Source: Phenylobacterium sp. RIFCSPHIGHO2_01_FULL_69_31
Lineage (GTDB): Bacteria; Pseudomonadota; Alphaproteobacteria; Caulobacterales; Caulobacteraceae
Length of the DNA stretch: 41,562 nt
Reading direction: 5' to 3'
Assembly (NCBI RefSeq): GCF_001824475.1
Contig: NZ_MHXN01000010.1
Location: forward strand, 1 to 41,562
Below, in pieces: positions 7,189 through 14,133 of this stretch (the first letter of the stretch is position 1; each line of letters opens with the position of its first letter). Below the pieces are notes generated by a model. That model did not search any database and was not told the DNA's origin. It saw nothing but the letters and a program-made list of their open reading frames with translations. The position numbers and the translations under genes were made by a program.

Positions 7189-7851
7189 ATGAGAAAGGTT
7201 GTCGCCGCGGCGTTCGTGAGCCTCGATGGCGTCATCCAGGGCCCGGGCATGCCGACGGAAGACCCCACGGGCGGCTTTCGCTTCGGCGGCTGGCTCTGGC
7301 CACACTCCGACGACGTGAACGGCGGATGGGTCGGCGAACTGTTCGCGGAACCTTTTGACCTGCTGCTCGGCCGCAAGACCTATGAGATCTTCGCCGCCTA
7401 CTGGCCCTTCATGCCGGAAGAGCACCCCGTCGCCGCTCCGTTCAACCGCGTCACCAAGTATGTCGCCACGCGGACGGGGGCACCGATGACCTGGGCCAAT
7501 TCGGTGGCGCTCACCGACGCCGCGGCCGACGTCGCCCGGCTGAAGCAGCAGGACGGACCCACGCTGCTTACCCAGGGCAGCGGCGACCTGCTGCAGACCC
7601 TGATGGCCGAGGGACTGATCGACGAGTTCCGGGTGATGACCTATCCGGTCATCCTGGGCCGCGGGAAGCGCCTCTTCGGCGAGCGCGCCGCCCCGACCTC
7701 CCTCACACTCACCCGCACCGCCGTCTCGCCCAAGGGCGCGACGCTCAGCGTGTACGAGCCCGCAGGGCCCGTGCAGACGGGCTCGTTCGGAAGCCTGGAG
7801 CCGAATCCGCTGGAAACGGCCCGCCAGGCGCGGATGAAGCGCGAGGGTTGA
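7189..7851 (+). CDS. dihydrofolate reductase-like protein (RibD C-terminal domain)
   Basis: The 220-residue protein opens MRKVVAAAFVSLDGVIQGPG, the nucleotide-binding first strand and loop of the YyaP/RibD-C family. It continues with LLLGRKTYEIFAAYW, TLLTQGSGDLLQTLM and VMTYPVILGRGKRLF, all typical of that family. These NADPH-binding reductases are widespread and mostly uncharacterised; the substrate cannot be inferred. The C-terminal 30 residues (after YEPAGP) extend beyond the usual fold. GGAG lies 7 bases before the ATG. The gene converges on the small minus-strand gene that ends 6 bases away. Confidence 0.85.
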   Translation: MRKVVAAAFVSLDGVIQGPGMPTEDPTGGFRFGGWLWPHSDDVNGGWVGELFAEPFDLLLGRKTYEIFAAYWPFMPEEHPVAAPFNRVTKYVATRTGAPMTWANSVALTDAAADVARLKQQDGPTLLTQGSGDLLQTLMAEGLIDEFRVMTYPVILGRGKRLFGERAAPTSLTLTRTAVSPKGATLSVYEPAGPVQTGSFGSLEPNPLETARQARMKREG

Positions 7852-7857
7852 GGTCGG

Positions 7858-8232
7858 TCAGGCGGCCGGCTGCACCTCGACGACCTTGTAGGTCAGCGGC
7901 CGGCCGTCTTCGTCCGTGACCGTCACGTACTCGCCCACGGCGAACCGGTGCTGGCCAAGGCGGTGAACCGGCTCGTTGTCGGCCGCGTCGTCCTCGTCGT
8001 AGTCGAAGAACCAGCGCTGGCCCTTGCGCGCCAGCCGGCCGTCGATCGGGTCCTCGTCCGGGGCGAAGCGACGGACGGTGCAGGCGTCGCGCGCCTTCCC
8101 GTAGGCGGCCTCGTCCAGCATGCCGTCCGGGGTGAGCGGAGCGGTCAGGGAATAGCCGCGGTGGTCGTCTCCCCCGGCGAATTCGGTCCCGGGGTTGCGG
8201 GCGAGCCGCATCACGATGCGCGACAGGGACAT
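7858..8232 (-). CDS. small conserved-looking hypothetical protein
   Basis: The 124-residue protein begins MSLSRIVMRLARNPGTEF and has a GHDHRGY-like segment (GGDDHRGYSLTAPLTPDG), a DEDPIDGRLARKGQRWFFDYDEDD segment and a C-terminal beta-rich HRFAVGEYVTVTDEDGRPL part. I recognise it only as a hypothetical protein type of alphaproteobacteria. It has no signal peptide or membrane helix. The start is secure: AGGAGGTGAT at 8245-8236, an almost full complement of the 16S rRNA tail, precedes the ATG by 3 bases after the extended match (GGAGG spacing 7). This suggests very efficient translation. It may be read through from the universal stress protein gene 31 bases upstream. Confidence 0.75.
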   Translation of the reverse strand: MSLSRIVMRLARNPGTEFAGGDDHRGYSLTAPLTPDGMLDEAAYGKARDACTVRRFAPDEDPIDGRLARKGQRWFFDYDEDDAADNEPVHRLGQHRFAVGEYVTVTDEDGRPLTYKVVEVQPAA

Positions 8233-8263
8233 GAAATCACCTCCTGGCAGTCAGATAAGAGTT

Positions 8264-9076
8264 CTAGTGTGAGAGAAACAGGCTGGGGCTGTCCGAGTTC
8301 AACAGCGTGCGGGTGGTCCCGCCGAAGATGAACTCCTGAAGCCGCGGATGGCCGAACGCGCCGGCCACCAGGATATCGGCGCCGGCCGCCGCCACGGCGT
8401 GCAGGATGGCCGGCGCGGCGTCGCCGCTGTCGGTGAGAAGCTGCACTTCCGACGTAACGCCCCGGGCGGCGTAGTAGCTCTGCAGCCGGGCGGGATCGAA
8501 CGTGCGCGAGCTGGCCTTGGGCGCGGCGATGATCACCACCTTGGACGCCTTTTCCAGCAGCGGGGTGGCCAGGCGCGCCGCGCGGGAGGCTTCCTTGCCG
8601 CCGTCCCAGGCCACGGCCATCACGCCGCCGACCTTCAGGCCCTCGCGGGCGACCAGGACCGGGCGCTGTTCGTCGGCGACCATCTGCTGGAACGCCTCGG
8701 CCAGCGGCCCGCGGCCTCGCGCCGGGTCATTGGTGAAGACGACCACGTCGGACAGGCGGCTCTCGGCCGAAAGCCCGGCCCAGACCGGCGTCTGCAGCGC
8801 CACGAACTGGGATTTGGCATAGTTGGCCCCCTCGGCCGCCTTGCGGGCGTTGATCTCGCCGGCGGCCGTGGCCTCCTTGAGCGACTCCAGCGCCGTCGTC
8901 TGGACGCCGCCCAGGAAGCCCTCGCCCATCCAGGGCATGACGTCGGCCACGTCGGCCGGGGTGTAGACGCAGGCGAGCTCCGCCCCGAACGGCGCGGCGA
9001 TCATCGCGGCGGCCTTCACCGCGGCGGCGTCGCCCTGGCCGCCCGACAGCGGCGCCATGATGCGGGCCCAACTCAT
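8264..9076 (-). CDS. universal stress protein (UspA family, tandem type)
   Basis: The 270-residue protein starts MSWARIMAPLSGGQGD, with a UspA fold in each half. The C-terminal half ends AGADILVAGAFGHPRLQEFIFGG, close to the GxGxxxxG ATP-binding loop pattern (here G-A-F-G-H-P), followed by TTRTLLNSDSPSLFLSH. Tandem Usp proteins respond to starvation or stress, but their targets vary. The ATG at 9076 is chosen because AAAGGGA lies about 8 bases upstream; an ATG further upstream at 9103 has no such support. The gene is divergent from the HD hydrolase. Confidence 0.88.
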   Translation of the reverse strand: MSWARIMAPLSGGQGDAAAVKAAAMIAAPFGAELACVYTPADVADVMPWMGEGFLGGVQTTALESLKEATAAGEINARKAAEGANYAKSQFVALQTPVWAGLSAESRLSDVVVFTNDPARGRGPLAEAFQQMVADEQRPVLVAREGLKVGGVMAVAWDGGKEASRAARLATPLLEKASKVVIIAAPKASSRTFDPARLQSYYAARGVTSEVQLLTDSGDAAPAILHAVAAAGADILVAGAFGHPRLQEFIFGGTTRTLLNSDSPSLFLSH

Positions 9077-9184
9077 GTGTGCATCCCTTTCACGCCCCAT
9101 CATCCCCTATGCTGAAACGGCCCGGATTGATCTTTGTCAGTCCCTGGGCCAGTTCACGATCTCGACAGTGAAAGGAATACGCCC

Positions 9185-9829
9185 GTGAGGAAAGGGCTGC
9201 GTCGCACAAAGGAGGCGCCCCGGGCCTGGCAACGGATGCTTTCGGGCCGTCGCCTGGACCTGCTCGACCCCTCCCCCATGGACATCGAGATCGAGGACAT
9301 CGCCCATGGCCTCGCCCGGGTGGCGCGCTGGAACGGCCAGACCGTCGGCGAGCACGCCTTCTCCGTGGCCCAGCATTCCGTGGTGGTCGAGGAGATCGTC
9401 GCCCACATCCAGCCCGACATCGAGCCCCGCTGGCGGCTGGCCGCCCTGCTGCACGACGCCTCTGAATATGTGATCGGCGACATGATCAGCCCGTTCAAGG
9501 CGGCCCTGGGCGTCGACTACAAGGTCTTCGAGGAGCGGCTGGAGACGGCCATCCACGTCCGCTTCGGCCTGCCGGCGAAGACGCCCCTGGCCATCAAGAA
9601 GCTGATCAAGCAGGCCGACCGCGCCTGCGCCTTCTTCGAGGCCACCCAACTGGCCGGCTTCAGCCACGCCGAGAGCCTGGACTTCTTCGGCGCGCCCCCC
9701 GCCGGTTACACGCTGACGATCGAGCCCCAGGCGCCGTTCGAGGCCCAGGCGCACTACGTCCGCCGGTTCGAAGTCCTGTCGGAGGCCGCCGGCTACGTGG
9801 CCCACGCCCAGGCGTTCGATACGGAATGA
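9185..9829 (+). CDS. HD-domain phosphohydrolase (YfbR-like)
   Basis: The protein has the HD-fold metal ligands: H57 in GEHAFSVAQHSVVV, the H90-D91 pair in AALLHDASEYVIGDM, and a later Asp in KQADRACAFFEATQLAG. YfbR-like members remove the 5' phosphate from deoxynucleotides, but the substrate here is unproven. I chose the GTG at 9185 because AAAGGA lies 8 bases upstream, giving 214 residues; an upstream ATG at 9134 would add 17 residues without a good site. The stop overlaps the next start as ATGA, so it is translationally coupled to an NrtR-like protein. It is cytoplasmic. Confidence 0.85.
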   Translation: MRKGLRRTKEAPRAWQRMLSGRRLDLLDPSPMDIEIEDIAHGLARVARWNGQTVGEHAFSVAQHSVVVEEIVAHIQPDIEPRWRLAALLHDASEYVIGDMISPFKAALGVDYKVFEERLETAIHVRFGLPAKTPLAIKKLIKQADRACAFFEATQLAGFSHAESLDFFGAPPAGYTLTIEPQAPFEAQAHYVRRFEVLSEAAGYVAHAQAFDTE

Positions 9830-10785
9830 CCAGCTCGCTCGTCATCGGCCTGTCGGCGGTGGTGGTGGCCATCAAGGAGGGCGAAGCCGTCGTCCTGACC
9901 GTCCGCCAGAAGGCGGTCGGCGGCGATCTCGGCCTGCCCTTCGGGCCCTTCGATCCCGACGGCCACCGCACGTTCGAGCTGGCGCTCCGCGCCTTCGTGA
10001 CCGAGCAGACGCGCTTCGACCTCGGCTATGTCGAGCAGCTCTACACCTTCGGCGACAAGGGTCGCGACGCGCCGCTGGCGGACCTCGGCGGCGGCAGCAC
10101 GGCCGCGCGGGTGATCTCGGTGGGCTATCTCGCCCTGGCGCCGGCCGCCGTGGACACCCACTTCGCCGGCAGCGAATGGCGGCCGTGGTCGCGGATCTTC
10201 CCCTGGGAGGACTGGCGCGCCGGCCGACCGGCGGCGTTCGACACCGTGGAGGCTGCCCTGCGGGCCTGGGCGGGCAACGACGCGCAGAAGCTGGCGCGGG
10301 CCCGGCTGCTGTTCGCCCTGGACGGCGCGCCCTGGAACGAGGAGCGCGTGCTGGAGCGCTACGAGCTGCTCTACGAGGCCGGCCTGGCCCCCGAGGCGGC
10401 GCGCGACCGCGGCGAGGCCGCGCCGGCGCGCGCAGAAGCTCTGATGGCCGCGCTGGGCGAGCCCATGATCTCCGACCACCGGCGCATCCTCGCCACGGCC
10501 CTGGGGCGGCTGCGCGGCAAGCTCAAGTATCGCCCGGTGGTGTTCGAACTGATGCCCGACGCCTTCACCCTCTCGGCCCTGCAACGGACCGTGGAGGCCA
10601 TCGCCGGGGTTCCCCTGCACAAGCAGAACTTCCGCCGGGCCCTGGAACGGGCGGAGCTGGTGGAGGGCCTGGGCCGCCTGGACGCCGAGACGGGCGGGCG
10701 CCCCGCCGAGCTGTTCCGCTTCCGCCGCGAAATCCTCGGCGCCCGCCCGGTCAGCGGACTGAGCCTGCCGCTTCTTCGCGACTAG
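9826..10785 (+). CDS. NrtR-like transcriptional regulator (degenerate Nudix plus winged helix)
   Basis: The 319-residue protein has an N-terminal Nudix-like fold (residues about 5-160). The Nudix box region around RAFVTEQTRFDLGYV has lost the catalytic RE-EE glutamates, as expected for a ligand sensor rather than an enzyme. The C-terminal part (about 230-319) carries TLSALQRTVEAIAG, HKQNFRRALERAELVE and GRPAELFRFRRE, the winged-helix signature of NrtR-type regulators that control NAD and related pathways. It overlaps the HD hydrolase by ATGA, so it probably senses a nucleotide linked to that enzyme. Its operator and targets are not evident here. An alternative reading is a divergent hydrolase that kept the wing. 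Confidence 0.8.
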   Translation: MTSSLVIGLSAVVVAIKEGEAVVLTVRQKAVGGDLGLPFGPFDPDGHRTFELALRAFVTEQTRFDLGYVEQLYTFGDKGRDAPLADLGGGSTAARVISVGYLALAPAAVDTHFAGSEWRPWSRIFPWEDWRAGRPAAFDTVEAALRAWAGNDAQKLARARLLFALDGAPWNEERVLERYELLYEAGLAPEAARDRGEAAPARAEALMAALGEPMISDHRRILATALGRLRGKLKYRPVVFELMPDAFTLSALQRTVEAIAGVPLHKQNFRRALERAELVEGLGRLDAETGGRPAELFRFRREILGARPVSGLSLPLLRD

Positions 10786-10787
10786 CC

Positions 10788-11705
10788 TTACGCGGCCTCC
10801 CGAATAGCGCCGGCAGGCTGAGCCGGCGCCTCCGCAGCGCGCGCCTTGATCATGGCGCTGGTCTCCCGGCTGCCGTCGTGGCTCCAGCCAGGCGGCCCGA
10901 AGATATAACCCAGGGCATGGCGGGGATGGCGGACGACGTCCTGTACGATCCCGGCCCACTCGTGGAACGCCACCCGCAGGATGTTGAAGGTGGCCATGTT
11001 CTTCACCAGGCCGTAGCGGCAGGGCTCCTCGTCCAGCTCGGGCTGGAAGGTGCCGAACATACGATCCCAGATGATCAGTATGCCTGCGTAATTCTTGTCC
11101 AGGTACAATGGGTTACGCGCGTGATGGACCCGGTGGTGCGACGGTGTGTTGAACACCGCCTCGAACCAGCGCGGCAGCCTGCGGATCGCCTCGGTGTGGA
11201 TCCAGTACTGGTAGACCAGGCTGATCCCCTTCTGGATGGCGATCATCGCCGGGGGGAATCCGAGCCAGGCCAGGGGCAGCCACAGCAGCCAGGTTCCGGC
11301 CACCCCGCCGGTCCAGGTCTGCCGCAGCGCCGTGGACAGGTTGTAGTGCTGCGAACTGTGGTGGTTCACATGGCTGGCCCACCAGAACCGCCGCTCGTGA
11401 CTGACCCGGTGGAAGACGTAATAGGTCAGGTCCTCCAGCAGGAAGATCGCCACCCACGCCCAGATCGCCGTCATGGGGATCGTGAACAGCCGGTGTTCGT
11501 AGACCCAGACCGTCGCGGCGAAGATCAGCCCGGCGGTAAACACGCCCGCCACCGTGGAGCCCAGTCCCATGCCGAGGGAGACGGCGGTGTCCTTGGCCTC
11601 ATAGCGCGCCTGCGCCTTCCCCATCCGCGCCAGCACGATCTCCAGGATGATCGAGAGGATGAAGAACGGCGTCGCCAGGGTGACCGGGTCGAACTCGGCC
11701 TTCAT
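10788..11705 (-). CDS. sterol desaturase / fatty acid hydroxylase family membrane enzyme
   Basis: The 305-residue integral membrane protein carries the eight-histidine di-iron motifs of the fatty acid hydroxylase superfamily: HRVSH, then HVNHHSSQHYN, then HRVHHARN. Hydrophobic segments lie near residues 8-25, 45-65 and 75-95, with another pair after the second motif. Members hydroxylate or desaturate sterols, fatty acids, sphingolipids or carotenoids; the substrate is unknown here. The ATG at 11705 forms an ATGA overlap with the stop of the upstream gene and starts MKAEFDPVTLATPFFI, directly before the first helix. The C terminus is cytoplasmic and Ala-rich. Confidence 0.88.
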   Translation of the reverse strand: MKAEFDPVTLATPFFILSIILEIVLARMGKAQARYEAKDTAVSLGMGLGSTVAGVFTAGLIFAATVWVYEHRLFTIPMTAIWAWVAIFLLEDLTYYVFHRVSHERRFWWASHVNHHSSQHYNLSTALRQTWTGGVAGTWLLWLPLAWLGFPPAMIAIQKGISLVYQYWIHTEAIRRLPRWFEAVFNTPSHHRVHHARNPLYLDKNYAGILIIWDRMFGTFQPELDEEPCRYGLVKNMATFNILRVAFHEWAGIVQDVVRHPRHALGYIFGPPGWSHDGSRETSAMIKARAAEAPAQPAGAIREAA

Positions 11706-12091
11706 GCGGCGAGGTCCTTGGGCGGCCAGGCGGGCAGCGACAATGTGGCGCGGGGGGCGGCGATGTCCGCCAGGTCGACGCACAGCTTGCCGTTCTTGAA
11801 ACTGGACGAGATGGCCTGGGCCCAGGGGATCTGGCGGGCCGCAAACCCGTCGCCAACCTGACAGATCACCAGGGCCAGCCCACCCGACTTCGCCAGGGCC
11901 CCTGCCCCGTCGGAAGCGACCCACACCGCGTCCAGCCGACGACCCGGAAACTCGTATTCCAACAGGCCGCGGGCCTTGTGTTCGTCCAGGGGGCCGGCCG
12001 GCCTGGCGATCTTGGCCCAGGCCGCGATGCCGACCAGCACGCCGACCGCCGCCGCCGAAAGCGCCAGTTGAACGAAGAACGCCTCGTTCAT
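11702..12091 (-). CDS. small membrane-anchored hypothetical protein
   Basis: The 129-residue protein begins MNEAFFVQLALSAAAVGVLVGIAAWAKIA, one N-terminal membrane helix (about residues 6-26), then a soluble domain with HKARGLLEYEFPGRRLDAVWV and PWAQAISSSFKNGKLCVDLAD. I do not recognise the family. The ATG at 12091 has GGGAGGG about 8 bases upstream. Its stop overlaps the hydroxylase start as ATGA, so the two are made together and may work together at the membrane. Confidence 0.75.
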   Translation of the reverse strand: MNEAFFVQLALSAAAVGVLVGIAAWAKIARPAGPLDEHKARGLLEYEFPGRRLDAVWVASDGAGALAKSGGLALVICQVGDGFAARQIPWAQAISSSFKNGKLCVDLADIAAPRATLSLPAWPPKDLAA

Positions 12092-12152
12092 CGCGGTCCC
12101 TCCCAAACCTTCGTTTCGAAGACCGTGGGCGTCCGGCCCCGCCCGGTCAAGG

Positions 12153-12183
12153 AAAAGGCCGCTCCCTCGCGGGGAGCGGCCTT
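12153..12183 (-). terminator. rho-independent terminator after the outer membrane protein gene
   Basis: A perfect 12-bp stem (AAGGCCGCTCCC with GGGAGCGGCCTT) has a 5-base loop. On the reverse strand a TTTT run follows. It lies about 60 bases past the beta-barrel gene and before the hydroxylase pair, which therefore needs its own promoter. Confidence 0.8.
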
Positions 12184-12245
12184 CCTTCAGGCGCCGACGT
12201 CCCTGGGAGGGACTGGGAACGCGCCGGCGCCCGAAGCCCTAGGGC

Positions 12246-12794
12246 TTAGAACCGGCGGGTGTAGCCCACGGTCCAGACGTTGGCGTGGCCCGCGTCGTTC
12301 TCGAACTCCTGGCGGGTGAAGTCGACGCGGACGCCGTTCTGACCATCGAAGTGGTGCTGGGCGCCCACGCCGAAGTTCCAGGATTCCTCCGAATCGGAGG
12401 CCGAGACGCCGGCGGCCTTGGCGCGCAGCTTGGTCGTGCCGTAGCCGACGCGGGCCAGGAGGTCGGTGTTCGGACCGACCGGCAGGAAGCCCACGCCGTA
12501 GACGCCGGCCGAGTGCTTCAGCTTCGTGTTCACGTCCACGCCGCCGATGGTGTCCGTGTCGCTCTTCAGGCCGGTGGCGAGTTCGCCTTCGACGCCGAGG
12601 AAGTTGTTGAACCGATAGCCAAGCCGCCCGCCGATCACGCCGAGGTCGGCCTGGCCGCCATCGGCGATGCCGCCATGGATGTTGGCGTAGACGCCCGTGG
12701 GCACTTCGGCGGTCGAGGCGATCTGGGCCTGGGCCGCGACGGGGACGACAGCGATAGCGGCCAAAGAGGCCGTGGCGATGAGAGCTTTTTTCAT
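12246..12794 (-). CDS. outer membrane beta-barrel (porin-like) protein
   Basis: The 182-residue protein starts MKKALIATASLAAIAVVPVAAQAQ, a clear signal peptide with an AQA cleavage site. The mature part is made of alternating strands: GVYANIHGGIADGG, GVIGGRLGYRFNNFLGVEGELATG, AGVYGVGFLPVG and a last strand VWTVGYTRRF ending in the C-terminal Phe needed for BAM recognition. It fits the small OmpA/OprF-type eight-strand barrels. A function beyond outer membrane integrity or adhesion cannot be told. The start is fixed by the signal peptide, although the GGAG upstream is rather far (12 bases). It is divergent from the ketosynthase gene. Confidence 0.87.
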   Translation of the reverse strand: MKKALIATASLAAIAVVPVAAQAQIASTAEVPTGVYANIHGGIADGGQADLGVIGGRLGYRFNNFLGVEGELATGLKSDTDTIGGVDVNTKLKHSAGVYGVGFLPVGPNTDLLARVGYGTTKLRAKAAGVSASDSEESWNFGVGAQHHFDGQNGVRVDFTRQEFENDAGHANVWTVGYTRRF

Positions 12795-12909
12795 TTTGGG
12801 GAGGAACTCCGTACTCGTTCTGGACAGCCCGCCCAGTCCCATCAGGGATCGACGCCAAACGCGGCCCGAGCCCGACGGTTCTTTGGCGAAGGTATGTTCA
12901 GTCGGTGTC

Positions 12910-12927
12910 TGTGGCCTTGCGGCCACA
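12910..12927. other. inverted repeat between divergent genes
   Basis: TGTGGCCTTGCGGCCACA is a perfect 7-bp inverted repeat with a 4-base loop, 116 bases before the outer membrane protein start and 63 bases before the ketosynthase start. It could be an operator or a leader hairpin. There is no T run. Confidence 0.35.
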
Positions 12928-12989
12928 TCGCCCCGTGACGCCGGCAATGGTCGTGGTAATCAGGCGGCCAAAGTCCGGAAGGAAACCGA

Positions 12990-14102
12990 ATGACCGATGC
13001 GGTGATCGCCGCCACGGGGCTCTACACGCCGCCGAACAGCCTCTCGAACGCCGAGCTGGTCGAGACCTTCAACACCTATGTCGAGCGCTTCAACGCCCGG
13101 AACGCCGAGGCGATCGCCGCCGGCGAGTTACAGGCGCTGACCTCCTCGTCCGCCGAGTTCATCGAGAAGGCCTCGGGGATCAAGAGCCGCTTCGTGGTGG
13201 ACAAGACGGGCCTCGTCGACCCCGAGCGCATGACCCCCAACATCGCCGAACGGCCGAACGACCAGATCTCGGTCCTCGCCGAGATCGCCGTGGCGGCGGC
13301 GCAGGAAGCCATCGCCCGCTGGGGCAAGGACATCGGCCGGATCGACGCCGTGATCTGCGCCGCCTCGAACATGCAGCGCGCCTACCCGGCCATGGCCATC
13401 GAGGTGCAGCAGGCTCTGGGAATCGAGGGCTTCGCCTTCGACATGAACGTCGCTTGCTCGTCCGCGACCTTCGGGATCAAGACGGCGGCCGACTTCATGG
13501 CCTCCGGCGCCCGCGCCGTGCTGATGGTCAATCCGGAGATCTGTTCGGGCCACCTGAACTTCCGCGACCGCGACAGCCACTTCATCTTCGGCGACGTCGC
13601 GACCGCCGTAATCGTCGAGCGCGCCGAGGACGCCACGGGCGGCTGGGACATCCTGGGTACGCGCCTGAAGACCCAGTTCTCCAACAACATCCGCAACAAC
13701 TTCGGCTTCCTGAACCGCGCCGCCCCGGAAGGGATCGGCGCCCCCGACAAGCTGTTCGTCCAGGAGGGCCGCAAGGTCTTCCGCGAGGTGGTGCCGATGG
13801 TCTCGGAGATGATCGTGGACCATGCCGCCGACCTGGGGATCGACCCGCACGGCCTGAAGCGCCTGTGGCTGCACCAGGCGAACATCAACATGAACGAGAT
13901 GATCGGCAAGCGCGTCCTGGGGCGGGAGCCCGCGCCCGGCGAGAACATCATCATCCTGGACGAATACGCCAACACCTCGTCGGCCGGCTCGATCATCGCC
14001 TTCCACAAGGCCAGCGACGACTTCCAGACGGGCGAGACCGGCCTGATCTGCTCGTTCGGCGCCGGCTATTCGGCGGGGACGGTGTTCGTCCGCAAGCGTT
14101 AG
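12990..14102 (+). CDS. FabH-like 3-oxoacyl-ACP synthase III
   Basis: The 370-residue thiolase-fold protein has the KAS III triad: Cys156 in NVACSSATFG, His295 in WLHQANINMNEMIGKR and Asn328 in YANTSSAG. It is about 50 residues longer than classical FabH, with an insert early on (LVETFNTYVERFNARNAE). That matches the PA3286-like group, which condenses longer acyl-CoA with malonyl-ACP, rather than the acetyl-CoA starter enzyme. The group assignment is from memory of length and the MNEMIGKR motif. No acyl carrier protein or other fab genes are adjacent. A GGAAGG-like site precedes the ATG. It is cytoplasmic. Confidence 0.85.
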   Translation: MTDAVIAATGLYTPPNSLSNAELVETFNTYVERFNARNAEAIAAGELQALTSSSAEFIEKASGIKSRFVVDKTGLVDPERMTPNIAERPNDQISVLAEIAVAAAQEAIARWGKDIGRIDAVICAASNMQRAYPAMAIEVQQALGIEGFAFDMNVACSSATFGIKTAADFMASGARAVLMVNPEICSGHLNFRDRDSHFIFGDVATAVIVERAEDATGGWDILGTRLKTQFSNNIRNNFGFLNRAAPEGIGAPDKLFVQEGRKVFREVVPMVSEMIVDHAADLGIDPHGLKRLWLHQANINMNEMIGKRVLGREPAPGENIIILDEYANTSSAGSIIAFHKASDDFQTGETGLICSFGAGYSAGTVFVRKR

Positions 14103-14133
14103 GCTAGGCTCCCTCGCTCGGAGGGAGTCCCGT

